64,000 nucleotides of DNA from Siphonodentalium dalli. Its lineage: Eukaryota > Mollusca > Scaphopoda > Gadilida > Siphonodentaliidae. The translations under genes were made by a program, and so were the position numbers. Positions 33,401 through 44,814 of this stretch are shown one piece after another (the stretch's first letter is position 1; each line of letters begins with the position of its first letter). The notes beneath the pieces were generated by a model. That model did not search any database, was not told the origin of the DNA, and saw nothing but the letters and a program-made list of their open reading frames with translations. The stretch lies in the NCBI GenBank assembly GCA_032622095.1, contig CP136066.1:109141319-109205318 (forward strand), given 5' to 3'.

Positions 33401-36400
33401 TATTGGTGGTCGAATCTTTGGGTGTATTTATTTTTTATATGTTTTTGGTGAATTGCCATCCACTAATGCCTAATAGCGCAGATTCGAATACGCGACAGTA
33501 CAATTAAAGAAATTTCGCAAATCTTGACAAAACTTGACATTTGACCTTTTTCTGGATCTTATTTTTTAAAGTAATCCATGCATTCCGATGTCTTATATCA
33601 AGACGTGAAGCTCTATAGCGATTTACATGAGAACTGGCACGTAAGTTGAAAATCACTACAAAATCGCAGAGCAATTACACTTATTATATGTTATGTGATC
33701 GCGCGATGGCAATGACCTTACATATTTAGAATGTGATGAACTTTTCAAAATAGGACCAATTTCAATCGGGCCAACTGATTCTGGTTTAGCCATTGATAAT
33801 TATAATGCTAATTTGCCAGCAGTTTATTGACGTTTTATCACCATGGTTACGTACGTGTGTTGCCATGGGAAATCATAGACGTTCTCCGTAGAACGCCCGA
33901 CTGGTTCCTGGCTAGCATTTTGTCGCCACTTCTCATAGTCACCATTGTACGCAGGATTCAGGAAGGAACTGTATACGACTGGTTCCTGGTGTGTTTCCTT
34001 CTGTATCATCGTGTCACGATAACGTTTGTTATCGGACACATACGCTAAAGATGACGTGCTTTCCGAAGACGTGTGGTCCATGTTGGAATGCCTGGAAGGA
34101 AGAGAGCACGTTGTACATGTACCTACTTTGGATTATACTCTAGAAGATCATTTCTGAAGATGATAGTAATGCTACATTCTTCGAAATATCAGACATTTCA
34201 CAATCTGAACGGATTACATGCTGACCCCGAGTTGATACAAATCTGCCTGTGTCCCGACCAAACACCACAGCTTACCCTGCACCAATATATTCACACCACT
34301 CGTGTTGAATAATTTACACCACCCCTCCCACATGAAATTATAAGGATCATCAACCGTGGCACCATCTACAAACCTTTATACAAACTTATGCGTATATGCG
34401 ATATAATACGAGGAGAGGAGCTATAGCTATATGAAAAATAAAGCTGGGAATGTTGACGACAATATTCCAGTGGCGTTATCCTGTGTTATTTCAAAAAGTA
34501 TTGGAAATGGTGTTGTTCAATAAATGCTCTGAACAATTATATACCACAGACAACCATTTTGGTTTTAAAATTATCATTCAACGGACGGCTGCATATTTGC
34601 ATTAAAAGAAGCGATACGACATTATAATTCTAAGGATACTCCTGTTTTCGTGTGCTTCTTGGACGCAAGTAAAGCGTTCGATCGTGTCAACCATGAAATG
34701 CTACTACGTCATCTAGAGCAACGATCAGTGCCATCAGCTATTATTCGGATCCTTAAGGACTGGTTTCTAAATCAGACGTATAATTTCGCTTGGGACAAAC
34801 ATACTCTACATGCTTCCGGCCCACGAGTGGTGTTAGACATGGTGAAATATTAAGCCCTTATTTATTTAATGTGTATATCAACGAGATTAGCGAAATACTG
34901 AATACGTGTGACGTTGGGTGTATTGTTGGCAGCGCAAAAATCAATCATTTATGTTATGCTGATGATATGTGTATTATTGCACCAGCTTTGGGGGGACTAC
35001 GTCCTTTGTTGAGAATATGTGAACACCAGGCTAAGAAGGTTTATTTAACTTATAATATTATAAAAACTGTGGGGATGACTTTTATCACTAAATTTCTTCA
35101 TATTCGGTCATTTCCAAAAACTAAACTTAATGGGCAATGAAATCAAGTTCGTGTCCTACTATAAGTATCTCGGACATATACTCAACAACGATTTTTCCGA
35201 TGATAATGATATTATGCGTCAATATCGGTCAATATGCTCACGCTCAAATATGCTTATTAGAAAGTTTTACATATGTTCGCCTAATGTGAAAATGTACTTA
35301 TTTCAAATGTTCGTATCTCCATTATATTGTGCTCATCTTTGGATTAACTATACCAAACGCTGTTATAGAAAACTTACAGTTTGTTATAATAATGCATATA
35401 GAAAAGTTATGGGTTATGTAGTGCGAGTGGGATGTTTGTAGGTGGCAGAATGTGCCCTCTGACAGTGTTGATTCGAAAGGGTGTGTATGACACTGTATGG
35501 ATTTCGTGTGAGAATTTATAAATATTTAAACAGTATTTTGAATGCTATTTGTAACTCAGATCTGATCTATCGATCTAATTTATTCAATCATTGGAATCAA
35601 AATCTTTATATTTAATTTATAATTATATGTTGTATGTATGACTATATATGGGCATATCTTGCCTGAAATAAACACAATACAAATAACTAAGTTGCATAAC
35701 ATGTACTCCAATCCCCAGTGGTTACTCCCTCAGCATTCATTACCTCCACATCATCAATTAATTGTCAATACTGTATACGGAAGCAACAATAAATATGTTA
35801 CAAACAAAAACCTACTTGAGCAGAAAAACGTTTATATTTGCACAAGCATATAGCTCACACTGAGTTATGTGCACGGTGACAACATAGGACCGAACTGCAC
35901 GTACTATATGATGATGTACTATAAAAAATGTTTTATATTTCTTGAGTGTTCTTTGAAAAATTACTTAGAACCAGTTGTTGACAAATGATATATTTACTTG
36001 CTTAAAGGTACTCAACCCGTAAAGAGGGTCCCCATCTCAACAGATTCCAACAACAAAAATCCGATCAGAGGGTCCTATATTACTATTTATTTGGCTTTGG
36101 GGGTAAAAAATATTTGATTCGAGTCGAGGAACCCATCAAACAAAGCTCAGAGTTATTAGATATTGATTTTTGAAAATTCTTATGTTCTCGAGATGAGTAC
36201 CAATAACTGCCGTCAATTTGGTAACCTGCTCGAGATTTGACGCCAAAATTCTATTCAAACAGACAAGGATGGATAACTCTATAATCAAGTGGGTAATAAT
36301 AACGAATTTTTGATTGTCTTCTGGGCCAGAAAGAATTCCCGATAATGAAAAATAATAGATTTCTAAAATCGATATCTAACAAATCTGAGCTTTGATGGGT

Positions 36401-39400
36401 GACTTCCTCGACTCGAATCAAATATTTTTGACCCCCGAAGCCATTGAAATAGTAATTGAGAGGAGTTTTATCGGGTTGAGTACCTTTAAACATGGCTGGC
36501 TGGACGTTAGCATGTATGGGTTAGCTGTGGCCAGTGTGGTGTGCTGTGACGTCTGTTGACAATATAATTTAAGCTTCAATCAAACCGTACCAGGCCATCA
36601 CACTATTGCTAGTAAGTGGATCACCACTCACTCATGGGATAATCACTCATGGGCCAGACTGGACATAAGCCATGAAAAGGTGACCCATAAACTGCTAGCT
36701 CTCAGTCAACCATGTTATGCAAGTTAGTATATCATTTGTCAACGACTGGTTCAAAGTAATTTAATTATGGGTCTTTGACTGTTCAGTTAGTTGAGTTGGT
36801 AGAAATATCCTCCTCGTGGAGTTCATTTCTGGGCATTCCATTATATAATGAAATTCGTCACCGATTAACCCTTTGTCGCACAGATTGCAAATTCTCGCAT
36901 CAATTGCCGTGTCATTCCACGAGCCGACATCAAAGGGCAAATGGTGTTACATTTGTAACGTCCAAAACAGAGTTATTTTTCAATGCCAAATTGTGTCTTT
37001 ATAATACGATATGTACTATTTTGCCATGCATGCTTGTACTGGTTCTCCATTGATTATCGCACTATACTGTTAAGCTTGTTATTCTCGATATGCAGCAGAA
37101 CATTTCATTGCAGAAAAGTGTGTATATGGGTAAAACAACATCGTGAGGCGATCTGGCAACTCATGCGCAGACAATATTGTGAGCATGCAATTTTGAAGCA
37201 AAGAAACTTTGTATCATTCAAAACACAAATTAGACCAAAAGAACGTCAATTAATTCGCAATACTTCTTGTAGGAGATCAGGAGAGAAGTGGTATCGGAGT
37301 GCAAAACTAAGCAGCACGATATGGTCAGTGCATGTTGCGGAAAGGGTGGTTATCCGTATGTTTTTTTCGAGGCGTAGCTGGACAGTGGCTGTGCGATGTT
37401 CTCCCATTTCGATGCAATTATCACCTCGTTCGAAAAAGTCAGACTATTTCTACCCAAGTGACCTGATCATTTATCTGATACACAGCTAATATAAGTGCAA
37501 TCGCATCCACTTGGCTTCTTATTCTGTGCTAATAGTGACGTAATTTAGACGTTTTCTGTTCCAGATTTTGGCGTTCTGTACAATGCAGTCGATGGCAGCC
37601 ACGTAAGTAATCATAATATTACGGATAAATATACACTTTCTAGTGGAAGGATGATATGACTTACTTGGTTTCCTCGGCTTCCCGGAAACAACACTTCATG
37701 ATGACGACAGCAAGACACACAAGTAACAGAGCTCCACATCCTGCGAATATCCCTATCATTAGCTGCCAGTAGTTCGTTATTCCGTATGACGAATCAGCTA
37801 CATGTTAAAATGGAATTCAAGTCAGAAAATAACAACATGAAATGGAATAATATTTTAATGCATGAAAACAATATGAAAAATAACGGAATGGTGTGTCCAA
37901 GCTAATTGCATTATGTGCATACATGATTATGATGGCTGTCTCATGTCCTGGTCTTGATATTACTTTATCATAGGGGCAGGGTCTGGCTGAAGTATAATAT
38001 CTTCATAAAGGACCACATTAAGAGCCTTTTAAGGTTGCGTTTCATATTGTTCGTACTCATCTGATTATAAAGACCAAGACTAACTGAGAATGTAATTTAT
38101 AGGTACCATCTATAATGCCAACTGTTTAGAATTGAGGATAAACAACCGTACTTACGAAAGCATTTGGGTAGAAGGTCTGGTTCCCATGCAAGGTCTTGTG
38201 AGCATGTGAGAATCTTCGGCCCCATCAAGTGGAATCCAGGATTACAAGTGACGTTAACAGCTGTCCCCACCGTCTGTGAGTGAGTACTAAGACTGATCGA
38301 ATCATAGTCGTGTGTGTGGTTTAATCTCTGGCAATCTGAAATTAAACGGAAATTGCTCATTTGAACTTGAAAAAGTATTTATACTGTTATGGATAATATA
38401 CGTCGATAAAAACGAAATACCGATTTCCAGACTTTACATGTAGATCTAAAAAAAAATCAGCAAATTTCCAGTCGTTTTCATTTTTCCAAATAAGGGTGAT
38501 ACATACCGCAGGGTTCACGCTGTCATAGGCCAATGGCTATTTTTTCGAAAATGGCTACAAAAAAAAAATTCATTTGGCCAGACTTTTTGGCCAGTTGTTT
38601 TTACCCCAAAATCGGAAATCTAATTAAAAAACCCAAATTGATTTTGTAACGGAAGCGACATGAGAATCAAATTTATAGTATGACCATCTTCTAGTTGAGT
38701 AGGTGATCTAGCTTAATTGGCAACAAAATGCACCATGGAACTATGTAATAAAACAGTAATGATGATTAACACTAATGAATTCTTTGTCTGTCACAAGGCT
38801 GAACGGTATATGGTGGGTAGTGCCATATTGCCAAGTAACAATAGTGAGGTTAAAGAAATATATACACGATATTTGAAGGTATGGACATAATTATATAAAA
38901 AAAGATGAGCCAGGGTTTAGGCGCTAATTATAGTTTTAGTAGGCTTGTTTAGAGTTGCGGTGTGTAATAACTTTGCCGTGTATACGCCCGTCTTTGCGGA
39001 TTGTTAAATAAATATGTCCTTATGTCCTCATCTTTTAGCCTAAACAGTGGACATTCGGCAGATGTGAGGTTTTGCCTGAACTATTTCATATTACATTGCA
39101 GTAAATAGTTATCTGTCATCTGCCATAATTTTATGATAGCATTTTTGTGGCTGCTGATGAATGTTTTGATAACTTATATATGAACATCAAAACCAGCATG
39201 TATGGACCCATAAGTTCTATCTCGTTCGTCAAATGTAATTTCTGGTCATGTATAAATAACGTAATTCGTAGTTTCATTGTGACGAATAGGGTGATATATC
39301 ACTTAATTTTCGAATGCCCAGATAACATTATTCCATATTATATACCATTTGGAAGAGGAACCAAAAAATATATATTCCACCAGAATACGAAGCAGCTGTG

Positions 39401-40087
39401 GCCTAGGACTGTCCACCAAGTGATAGAGATTCATTCCAAGACCTCCCCTTGTCAACCCAGAATACATCAGAATTCAAACTAAGACATAGAGTTTTCCCTT
39501 CCATTGAGTATAATAGACTTTATAGTACAGTCCGAATGAAAATTAAATACAGGACACACCTTGGTACCTCGACAAAAACAACATGTTGCCAGTTTATTCG
39601 ACCGGATCAGTTAATAATACAATGTTTTGGAGCTTCCTCTTTCAAATGGTATATAGCATGGAATATGTTGTATATAATGTGATCTGGTGATTCGAAAATT
39701 AAGTGGGCCTTTAAGCTTGACAGGAAACGTGCATGAAAGCTTTCAACAGGATATATCATACATGTACATAATCATGTAGTGATAGTTCAAGGGAACACGA
39801 TTGATTCCATATACCGAGAATAACGTAGAATAAAATACCGACAACTACCCGTACATACATGTATCATATGTAAAGTATAAAAAAATAAGAATTTCTTCCA
39901 AACTTACATCGTTGTTTAAACGTCGGCGTTGTTTCGTGGATATGTGTGTCGATAATCGTCATCAGATGGGTGTGTGCTGTCGTCAGCAGTTTCGTCGCTG
40001 TCGTCGTCAGAACTGACGTCGTCGTTGGCGAAGGCAGCTCTCGAAACAGTGGATTGTCGTCGGTTGCCATAGTGACCTTGGTGTCAG
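27256..40087 (-). CDS. Sushi-domain single-pass membrane protein with alternative cytoplasmic tails
   Basis: The minus-strand exons are 40087-39908 (stalk), 38335-38156 (sushi), 37797-37665 (transmembrane) and then 34091-33824 (tail 1 with stop). A second set of tail exons follows: 32927-32844, 31455-31366, and terminal exons 28265-28103 and 27418-27256. The transmembrane exon ends two bases into a codon, and every tail exon begins with one base, so tail 1 and the distal set are both in-frame continuations. Sushi domains mediate protein binding in complement regulators, selectins and adhesion proteins; the ligand here is unknown. Tail 1 carries tyrosine motifs and the distal tails are acidic, so the isoforms would differ in intracellular partners. 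No signal-peptide exon was recognised to the right of 40087. The core is secure. Joining the distal exons to this gene rather than to a separate one is inference from phase and order. Confidence 0.65.
28103..28265 (-). CDS. Gene B alternative terminal exon 2: acidic tail
   Basis: The acceptor is tttccatgttccag|G. The exon is 163 bases, with one base to finish a codon, 53 residues and a stop. It starts FQQNSPRMSVISTDST and continues AATVDTEVDFEDDDF, LDDDDEFDLVSE and SFRTAL. It is strongly acidic with Ser/Thr in acidic contexts, as in casein kinase 2 sites. It has the same length, phase and layout as the exon at 27418-27256. Confidence 0.5.
29196..29674. mobile_element. Element with about 200-base terminal inverted repeats
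   Basis: The left arm (agtagagatcatattccacc type, aaaaaataacacgggaaat, caggtgaaggccccaa) is matched by an inverted right arm (29478-29672) at roughly 80% by eye. The short centre is near 29400-29475. There is no transposase frame. It is in the gene B intron between tail exon b and terminal exon 2. Confidence 0.65.
30810..31306 (-). mobile_element. TTAA-ended MITE with AATAAAGAGCG motifs, copy 1
   Basis: It runs from tttaaaggtacggttggcc to aggcctcacgtgcctttaa. Inside are paired aaagagcgtt motifs around ttcctgatatggaacg. It is near-identical, in the opposite orientation, to 56231-56740. The antisense frames of 67-75 codons here recur in the other copy and are not genes. Confidence 0.75.
31366..31455 (-). 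CDS. Gene B alternative tail exon b
   Basis: This is 90 bases, phase 2 in and phase 2 out, with acceptor ccttgtagcag|A and donor TTCAACAG|GTATGTC. It encodes QTTLQRSNAPQMDFSNTNTL followed by SVPDTVNFNR, polar and probably disordered. The first base completes an Arg codon with the AG end of exon a. A TTAA-ended MITE begins about 60 bases past the donor. Confidence 0.5.
31857..32375 (+). mobile_element. TTAA-ended MITE, diverged copy 3
   Basis: Ends ttaaaggcacgggcggcg and cgcccgtatctttaa, with the same internal landmarks (acgctctttatgtttacc, gtggtttttgacgg). It is more diverged than the two twins and sits between gene B alternative tail exons a and b. Confidence 0.65.
32844..32927 (-). CDS. 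Gene B alternative tail exon a
   Basis: This is 84 bases, phase 2 in and phase 2 out, with acceptor ttatctcgacag|G and donor ATAGCAG|GTAAGTAG. It encodes PGLIQTNDGGSVVPS followed by AGSTSGNSFNNSR, a Ser/Asn/Gly-rich disordered stretch. Spliced after the transmembrane exon it would replace tail 1. It has no known domain; the evidence is the splice sites, the open frame and the matching phase with the exons on both sides. Confidence 0.5.
33824..34091 (-). CDS. Gene B terminal exon: cytoplasmic tail 1
   Basis: The acceptor tcttccttccag|G supplies one base that completes a Lys codon from the transmembrane exon. The exon then encodes 88 residues and a stop. The tail has SSESTSS and several tyrosines in short signalling-type contexts: VVYSSF, NPAYNGDYEKW and NVYDFP. 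These resemble SH2- or PTB-binding and sorting motifs, but none is a perfect ITAM or NPxY. The frame overlaps an antisense ORF that is a shadow. Confidence 0.8.
34444..35700 (+). mobile_element. 5'-truncated non-LTR retrotransposon (LINE) relic, reverse transcriptase
   Basis: Reading across frames gives DNHFGFK, CIFALKEAIRHY, VCFLDASKAFDRVNHEML (RT motif A region), RHGEILSPYLFNVYINE, HLCYADDMCIIAP (YADD catalytic box), FVSYYKYLGHIL, NVKMYLFQMF and CYNNAYRKVMGY. The chain is broken by frame changes near 34840, 35100 and 35440, and by a small change near 34570. The 3' end (gcctgaaataaac at about 35660) looks like a native tail. It is probably a CR1/jockey-group element. It lies on the opposite strand in the gene B intron before tail 1. 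It is inactive. Confidence 0.8.
36003..36492. mobile_element. TTAA-ended foldback element, copy 2 (inverted)
   Basis: This is the reverse complement of 4786-5276 over nearly its whole length with scattered substitutions. Its ends are ttaaaggtactcaacccg and gggttgagtacctttaa. It lies in the gene B intron between the transmembrane exon and tail 1. Confidence 0.75.
36840..37490 (+). other. Unassigned frame, possible piggyBac C-terminal relic
   Basis: Between 36870 and 36990 one frame reads SFHEPTSKGKWCYICNVQNR and VIFQCQ. This is a C-x-x-C...C start like the cysteine-rich end of piggyBac transposases (RRCxxCxxxxxRxxxxxxCxxC). A stop follows. A separate 168-codon frame (36983-37489) rich in Arg and Ser has no domain I recognise. 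The evidence is thin; it could be non-coding intron of gene B. Confidence 0.2.
37665..37797 (-). CDS. Gene B exon: transmembrane helix
   Basis: This is 133 bases, phase 1 in and phase 2 out, with acceptor taacatgtag|CT and donor ACCAA|GTAAGTC. It encodes PDSSYGITNYWQ, then a helix of about 24 residues (LMIGIFAGCGALLLVCLAVV) followed by IMKCCFREAEET. The stop-transfer side is basic and cysteine-rich (KCCFR), giving a type I orientation with possible palmitoylation at CC. The exon is too short to show as a long open frame; its phase fits the sushi exon before it and the tail exon after it. Confidence 0.85.
38156..38335 (-). CDS. Gene B exon: single sushi/CCP domain
   Basis: This is exactly 180 bases, phase 1 to phase 1, the classic one-exon sushi module. 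The acceptor is tttaatttcag|AT and the donor TTTC|GTAAGTA. The four cysteines are in place: CQRLNH, VTCNPGF, LTCSQ and LPKC. The conserved Gly-Phe after Cys2 and the Trp between Cys3 and Cys4 (LAWEPDLLPKC) are also present. Sushi domains are about 60-residue beta sandwiches with 1-3 and 2-4 disulfides. Confidence 0.9.
38500..38640. repeat. TTGGCCA/TTGGCAA repeat fragment
   Basis: It opens cagggttcacgctgtca and has ggccaatggctat and catttggccagac. A longer relative, 40196-40862, opens cagggttcgcactgccgctt, closes aacgccaaccctg and is filled with atttggcaa. They lie on either side of the gene B sushi and stalk exons. Confidence 0.45.
39908..40087 (-). CDS. Gene B exon: Thr-rich extracellular stalk
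   Basis: The sequence ctgctcgtcttctaag|CT gives a pyrimidine-rich acceptor, and the exon ends at CGAT|GTAAGTT. It is 180 bases, phase 1 to phase 1. It encodes DTKVTMATDD, then a Ser/Thr/Pro-rich stretch (PSPTTTSVLTTTATKLLTTA) and KQR, a likely O-glycosylated stalk. If translation instead started at the ATG at 40070 there would be no signal peptide, so I prefer an internal exon, though the first exon is then missing. An in-frame TGA lies 15 bases 5' of that ATG. Confidence 0.6.
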
Positions 40088-40195
40088 CTTAGAAGACGAG
40101 CAGCATGCAGACGGACCTCTTAAATTTATTTATAGGTGTAAGTTCATTGCGTCAGCTGTCCTGTGTGGAGACAATAACATTAGTGTGAGGTGTGG

Positions 40196-40862
40196 GCAGG
40201 GTTCGCACTGCCGCTTGCCAAATTTGCCAATGGCAAAAAATATGTTCAGTTGCCAAAATATATTTTCATTTGGCAACCGTGGTTAATATGCGAGTCGGGG
40301 AGAAAACGATGTTCTGTAAATTTTTCATTGAGGCTGTTGTAAGTACCGGTACTTTGTAACATGATCTCAATGTAGATACCGCAAAAGGTAATTATTAATT
40401 TGTTTTGACGGTTAATCCTCCCTTTGTCCGTTTGGATTATGGACGTAGGTAGTCATTGTAACAATGCATATTATTGCCGACATTATATAGCACATATTTA
40501 TGATACCAGTGAGTATAAGACAATAGTTTAATCAGCCGATTGTGCATGACGACGGATTAATTTATGGCTCGTTGATTTCAGCAGTAATACAAGACTGTGT
40601 AGCAACATTAAACGTAGTTTCCAGGCAGGTGTCGCTTAGATATTTATTGCTACTTTGATATTTATAAATAATACTAACTTGCTTTTCTAGTAGCTCACTT
40701 TACCTGTGTCTGTGGTTAGTTTTTAACAAAGATAAAAACATGATAATTTCTCCAAATATACGCGCAATTAAATTTGGCAAATATTTGTTTAATTTGGCAA
40801 CAAATAATTTCATTTGGCAAAAATTTTGGCAAGAGAAAATTTTCGTCCAACGCCAACCCTGG
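40196..40862. repeat. TTGGCAA element with inverted ends
   Basis: It begins cagggttcgcactgccgctt and ends ccaacgccaaccctg. Internal atttggcaa and aatttggcaaa motifs cluster at both ends. No frame. It lies 5' of the known gene B exons, so any upstream exon must be beyond or within it. Confidence 0.45.
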
Positions 40863-41569
40863 GTTGGGGTCGTAAACACGATTCCGGATACGTAGGCTAC
40901 TTGTTCATTCTAGTCATATTTGAGCCTTGCTGTTTTGGCATCTAGCCTAATTGGCAGGAAAGAATACATCTTTATCCGGAAAAGAAATCCCTGTATTTAT
41001 CTTTAAAACCCATCACTTATTGGTAGTGAAGTTGATGTTACCGTTTATAGGCACAAAACATAAATAAATAAATAGGTAAACAATTAAATATTCTGAGAAG
41101 CTTATTACTGTAAATATGTATCCATTCTGCTGGTAAACAAAATCCGCATTACTTTACTAATTTTGACGTTTGCTTACACATTTTAAAAACAATGATTATA
41201 TATCGCCAAATTGACACTAACAATTCGCCAATATTTGAATATCACCACACCAAAAATGAGGTGGTGGTTGCATTCCTTAAACTTAACAAAGAAATATACA
41301 TTTTCAGTCCTTTGTCTGCACAATTTGCCAGACACCCTCCTTTGACTAACACAAAATATGGGGAATTCAACCGCAATAATTCCGAACGTGCATAACACAT
41401 GTACATGCAGCCTGAGATCACTCATATATTATTTATCTTTTGTTATTTCCCAATATAGCCCTATATTCTTATATTTATTACATCGAGGGAAATGTGTATT
41501 GGCGTTTTAAGTCACATACAAATAGAAACTTCCCCATATGCGATAACTATAATCCAACAGCGATCGATT

Positions 41570-41945
41570 AAAGACACATGGCGGTTTGCCCTCCAAAATA
41601 CACCTAGTAATATTCACTTTTGAATTTTTACCGGTATCGAAATAAGTCGATAATATTTAAGCTACCTTCTACGAGCTTTAAATGTCCCAGAAAGACGCAA
41701 TGAAGTCATAAAAAATTAAACTTTGAACACGACGTTTGGGTCCCCACCCCCCCCAAATCAGCCATTTGCACGACATGGAACAGAAAATAGCGTTCCGTGT
41801 TAGTGTATTCCTGATATGGTAAAAATAAAGAGTGTTTGTTTCACTCCTGTGAAAAACATATAAAACAGCTGGAAAGCGACTGTGACCATGGAACGTATTT
41901 TTCAGAGCATTTGAAGTCGGCATGTCAATATAACGCAAACTTATA
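41570..41945. repeat. Dispersed repeat copy 1 (matches 59520-59900)
   Basis: The sequence aaaatacacctagtaatattc, ggtatcgaaataagtcgata, agccatttgcacgacatgg and ttcctgatatggtaaaaata occurs in the same order at 59520-59900 with moderate divergence. The pair is in direct orientation. The antisense 85-97-codon frames in both copies are repeat-derived. Confidence 0.7.
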
Positions 41946-42537
41946 GTATACCTTCTTCCAAATTATATAGACACAATTTGGAAACTCGCGGCGAATGAGC
42001 CAAGCCCGTTTAAATAAGTCTTCGGATCAAATCCTGCATGTTCGGTTAGAGTGTTCCCAGGCACCATATCAATAGAATGATGACAATATGATTTCGACTG
42101 GTTTTGTCTCTACCCCACTTTCAGCAGCTTAAAATTCCAAGACCCCTTCCACAACTTCGGGACCAATATGCAAACACAGAGTTCAGTCCCCTCGCTACGC
42201 TATGTTTGACCGCTGCCGGCATGTGTATTTTCTTAATTAAATCTAACATTTTTATTGAAGTGTTTTGTCAGTTACAATTCATTCTGGCTTTATCTAGACA
42301 ATTTTCAAATGAATATGGACATGTTCAGTTTCTCAGAATAATGCAGAATGAATTATAACCTACATAAGTCTCAAATAAAACAATGAGTGATTTCCTCTCA
42401 TTTTGCGTATGTGCTGGCAGCGTTAAGTCCTGCGTAGCAGGGGACTGCACTCTGCGTGGATCTCGCTTCGGGGCATGTCAGACTCTTTGGGCCTGACCAA
42501 TCGTACAGACGTGCATGGTACTCATATTTCTTTAAGG

Positions 42538-42688
42538 TATACAGTAATGCCTTAATTAATCGACTTCTTAACCACAGGGGAGAGCTTTCCGATGAATGAC
42601 AACAAGCCATATTTCCGACTAAATCCTGAAAAATTACCCATAATTCTGCTGTGGTTAAGAAGTCGATTAATTAGGGCATTACTGTACG
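42538..42688. mobile_element. MITE with 38-base terminal inverted repeats
   Basis: The ends tacagtaatgccttaattaa plus tcgacttcttaaccacag are mirrored at 42649-42687. The element is 150 bases with no gene. Confidence 0.8.
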
Positions 42689-43888
42689 ATCGTCTTTTCC
42701 ACCTCAACGTCGTTTCCTTTAGAGCTAAATCGGCAAAACTGCAACAACCTAATTTTAGCATATAGCACGAAGATGAAACGCTATTTGTTACATTTATATA
42801 TTTCGATGTACAGTCATCTCTCGCTGTGTATATATGGTACCCTATGTCAGACCAGGAAGCTAACAAATACATCATGAACGCCATAAACTTATTAATTAGA
42901 TGAATTACCTGTCAATGAGTGCGGTGTACATACTTGGACTGATTACTGATATGTACGTGCTTGCGTAACATACACATTCGAAAAATAGCATGCAATGATA
43001 TACATGTTTACGAGAACTACATGCAACTGTCCGACTTTGCTCATCTGAACCTCCAAATTATGTCTACCTAATTTAGAGGGAGGGATACGAATTAGTCGAT
43101 AACTACAGGAGATATCGATGCACATGTTTTTTATCATGTTAAATTCAAATATCGTAGCAATTGTCCACATGTTTTCATTTGTTTTAACAAATTGTGAGAA
43201 AGATGCTCTTTATTTTTACCTTATTAGGAATACAATAAAAAGGAACGCTCGCCATTGCTCCATGCGAACAGAAGTTGGGACTTTAAAAATTCTCAGATCT
43301 TTCTACGTTATATAAAATCCACTATCACACGACGCACGCACGGTCATACTCACGAGAGCAACGAAGACACGATAATATATATACATACGGCTGTCCATAT
43401 CCGACAACCCATCCGACACAAAATTCCTCAACATAATGAATTCAAGTATCACGACACGATTTCATGATATACTTTCATGTATTTATGGAGATATCACGTA
43501 ATTGCTGATTTAAAACCGCAAATCGATCTCATATGAAACCCACTATCGTCATCATTTCGAACAATTAATACGAGCGCATGTTCAAGACAATACGCTCAGG
43601 AGACACAGTTTGAGATGTCGAATTGAACAGATTTGTCACAATGACATTCGGTTTAACATAATGTCCCGGACAACGACATCAAGTGAAGATATATTAAGGT
43701 GGTATATAAAGGTTTACCTTAACATTGACAACTATGCTAATGATATATAGAACAATAAAAAAAATAAAACAAAACAAGAAAAAGCACAAACACATGCTTA
43801 ACATAGTTGGAGTACTGAACTGAAGTACATTATGACTTATTAAGGTGGTATATACTCGACTTACTCACATTCCCAACTATGATTAGTA

Positions 43889-44057
43889 TATAGAAAAATA
43901 GAAAACTAAACATAACTGGAATCAGTATTTGGATTGAAGCTATAACACCACCCCTGTCTGCTAATTTGGTGGTGGTTCCTGCTGAATTGCTGTGATATTG
44001 GTTGGGCACATATCTATATATATTTTTGTTTTCGCGGCGTTTGGCAGACAAAGCCAT
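43889..44057 (-). other. Possible receptor first-helix exon (weak)
   Basis: The minus-strand frame starts MALSAKRRENKN and has SNSAGTTTKLAD, then a hydrophobic run IQILIPVMFSFLFFYILIIV ending GN. It then meets a possible donor (GGAAT|GTGAGTAAG). The IPVxF...VGN pattern recalls helix 1 of rhodopsin-type peptide receptors, but nothing else of a receptor is seen. A diverged copy of the region just past the donor lies at about 43690-43745. Confidence 0.2.
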
Positions 44058-44814
44058 TATTTGTGTTAAACAGTCATGAACATAGTTTTAAATATCCATG
44101 GTTGCTCTGATGCTGGTAAAACGACAGCAAATTTGAAAAAGGTCGCTTTGCAACAACTGAAAACATATGTTTTGAATGGTTTATACACATAATTGGTGTT
44201 CCCCCATTATTTCAGATTAGCCTTGCAAAGTCACCAAAATGACAACTGTGAAACATATATTAGCACCATTTGCCCCCCACCAGCAGCATAGCAAATTAGA
44301 AGGACCACTTAGCCAGGGGCGAACACGTGCTTAGCAAAGTGACTCATAATTTTTCATTGTAGTTCAAGATTACAACAGCATACAATACACATATGGTTAA
44401 TATACGCTGTATCGAGGTGATTCGACATCAATCTTGAATCTTATTGGGGTCGTCTACGGCTGTTGTGTGAATAAACCCACACTGTGAGAGTACTGTTCCA
44501 GAATGTTTGAGAACATCACGATTTGGTAATGTTACCGTACATAGTTTGTTTCGCCCAACTACTCATAATGTAGCTGCGGGATCGATAGTCGATACATGTA
44601 GGTGCGCATATGCTAATCAAAGTATTTCATAATTTCACATAATGAGAATTATCTTTTCAGTCTTAGTGAATAATAAATGTTCCGAATTTTAAAATAACCC
44701 CACCGCTGGAGTGCCCTGGGGTATATTTTTTTTACCTCTCACATTTTAAACGCATATGGACGATCTCCCAGACAACATTATCTCACCAACAAGATTGATG
44801 CCTCATCATGATCT

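Noticed and set aside
36251..36493. 80-codon frame matching one at 4850-5032
   Set aside because: It is shared because of the duplicated TTAA foldback element, not a gene family.
42552..42884. Minus frame starting MAFMMYLLASW as a possible leader exon for gene B
   Set aside because: The hydrophobic stretch is short and interrupted, its 3' part lies in a MITE, and no donor of the needed phase was seen.
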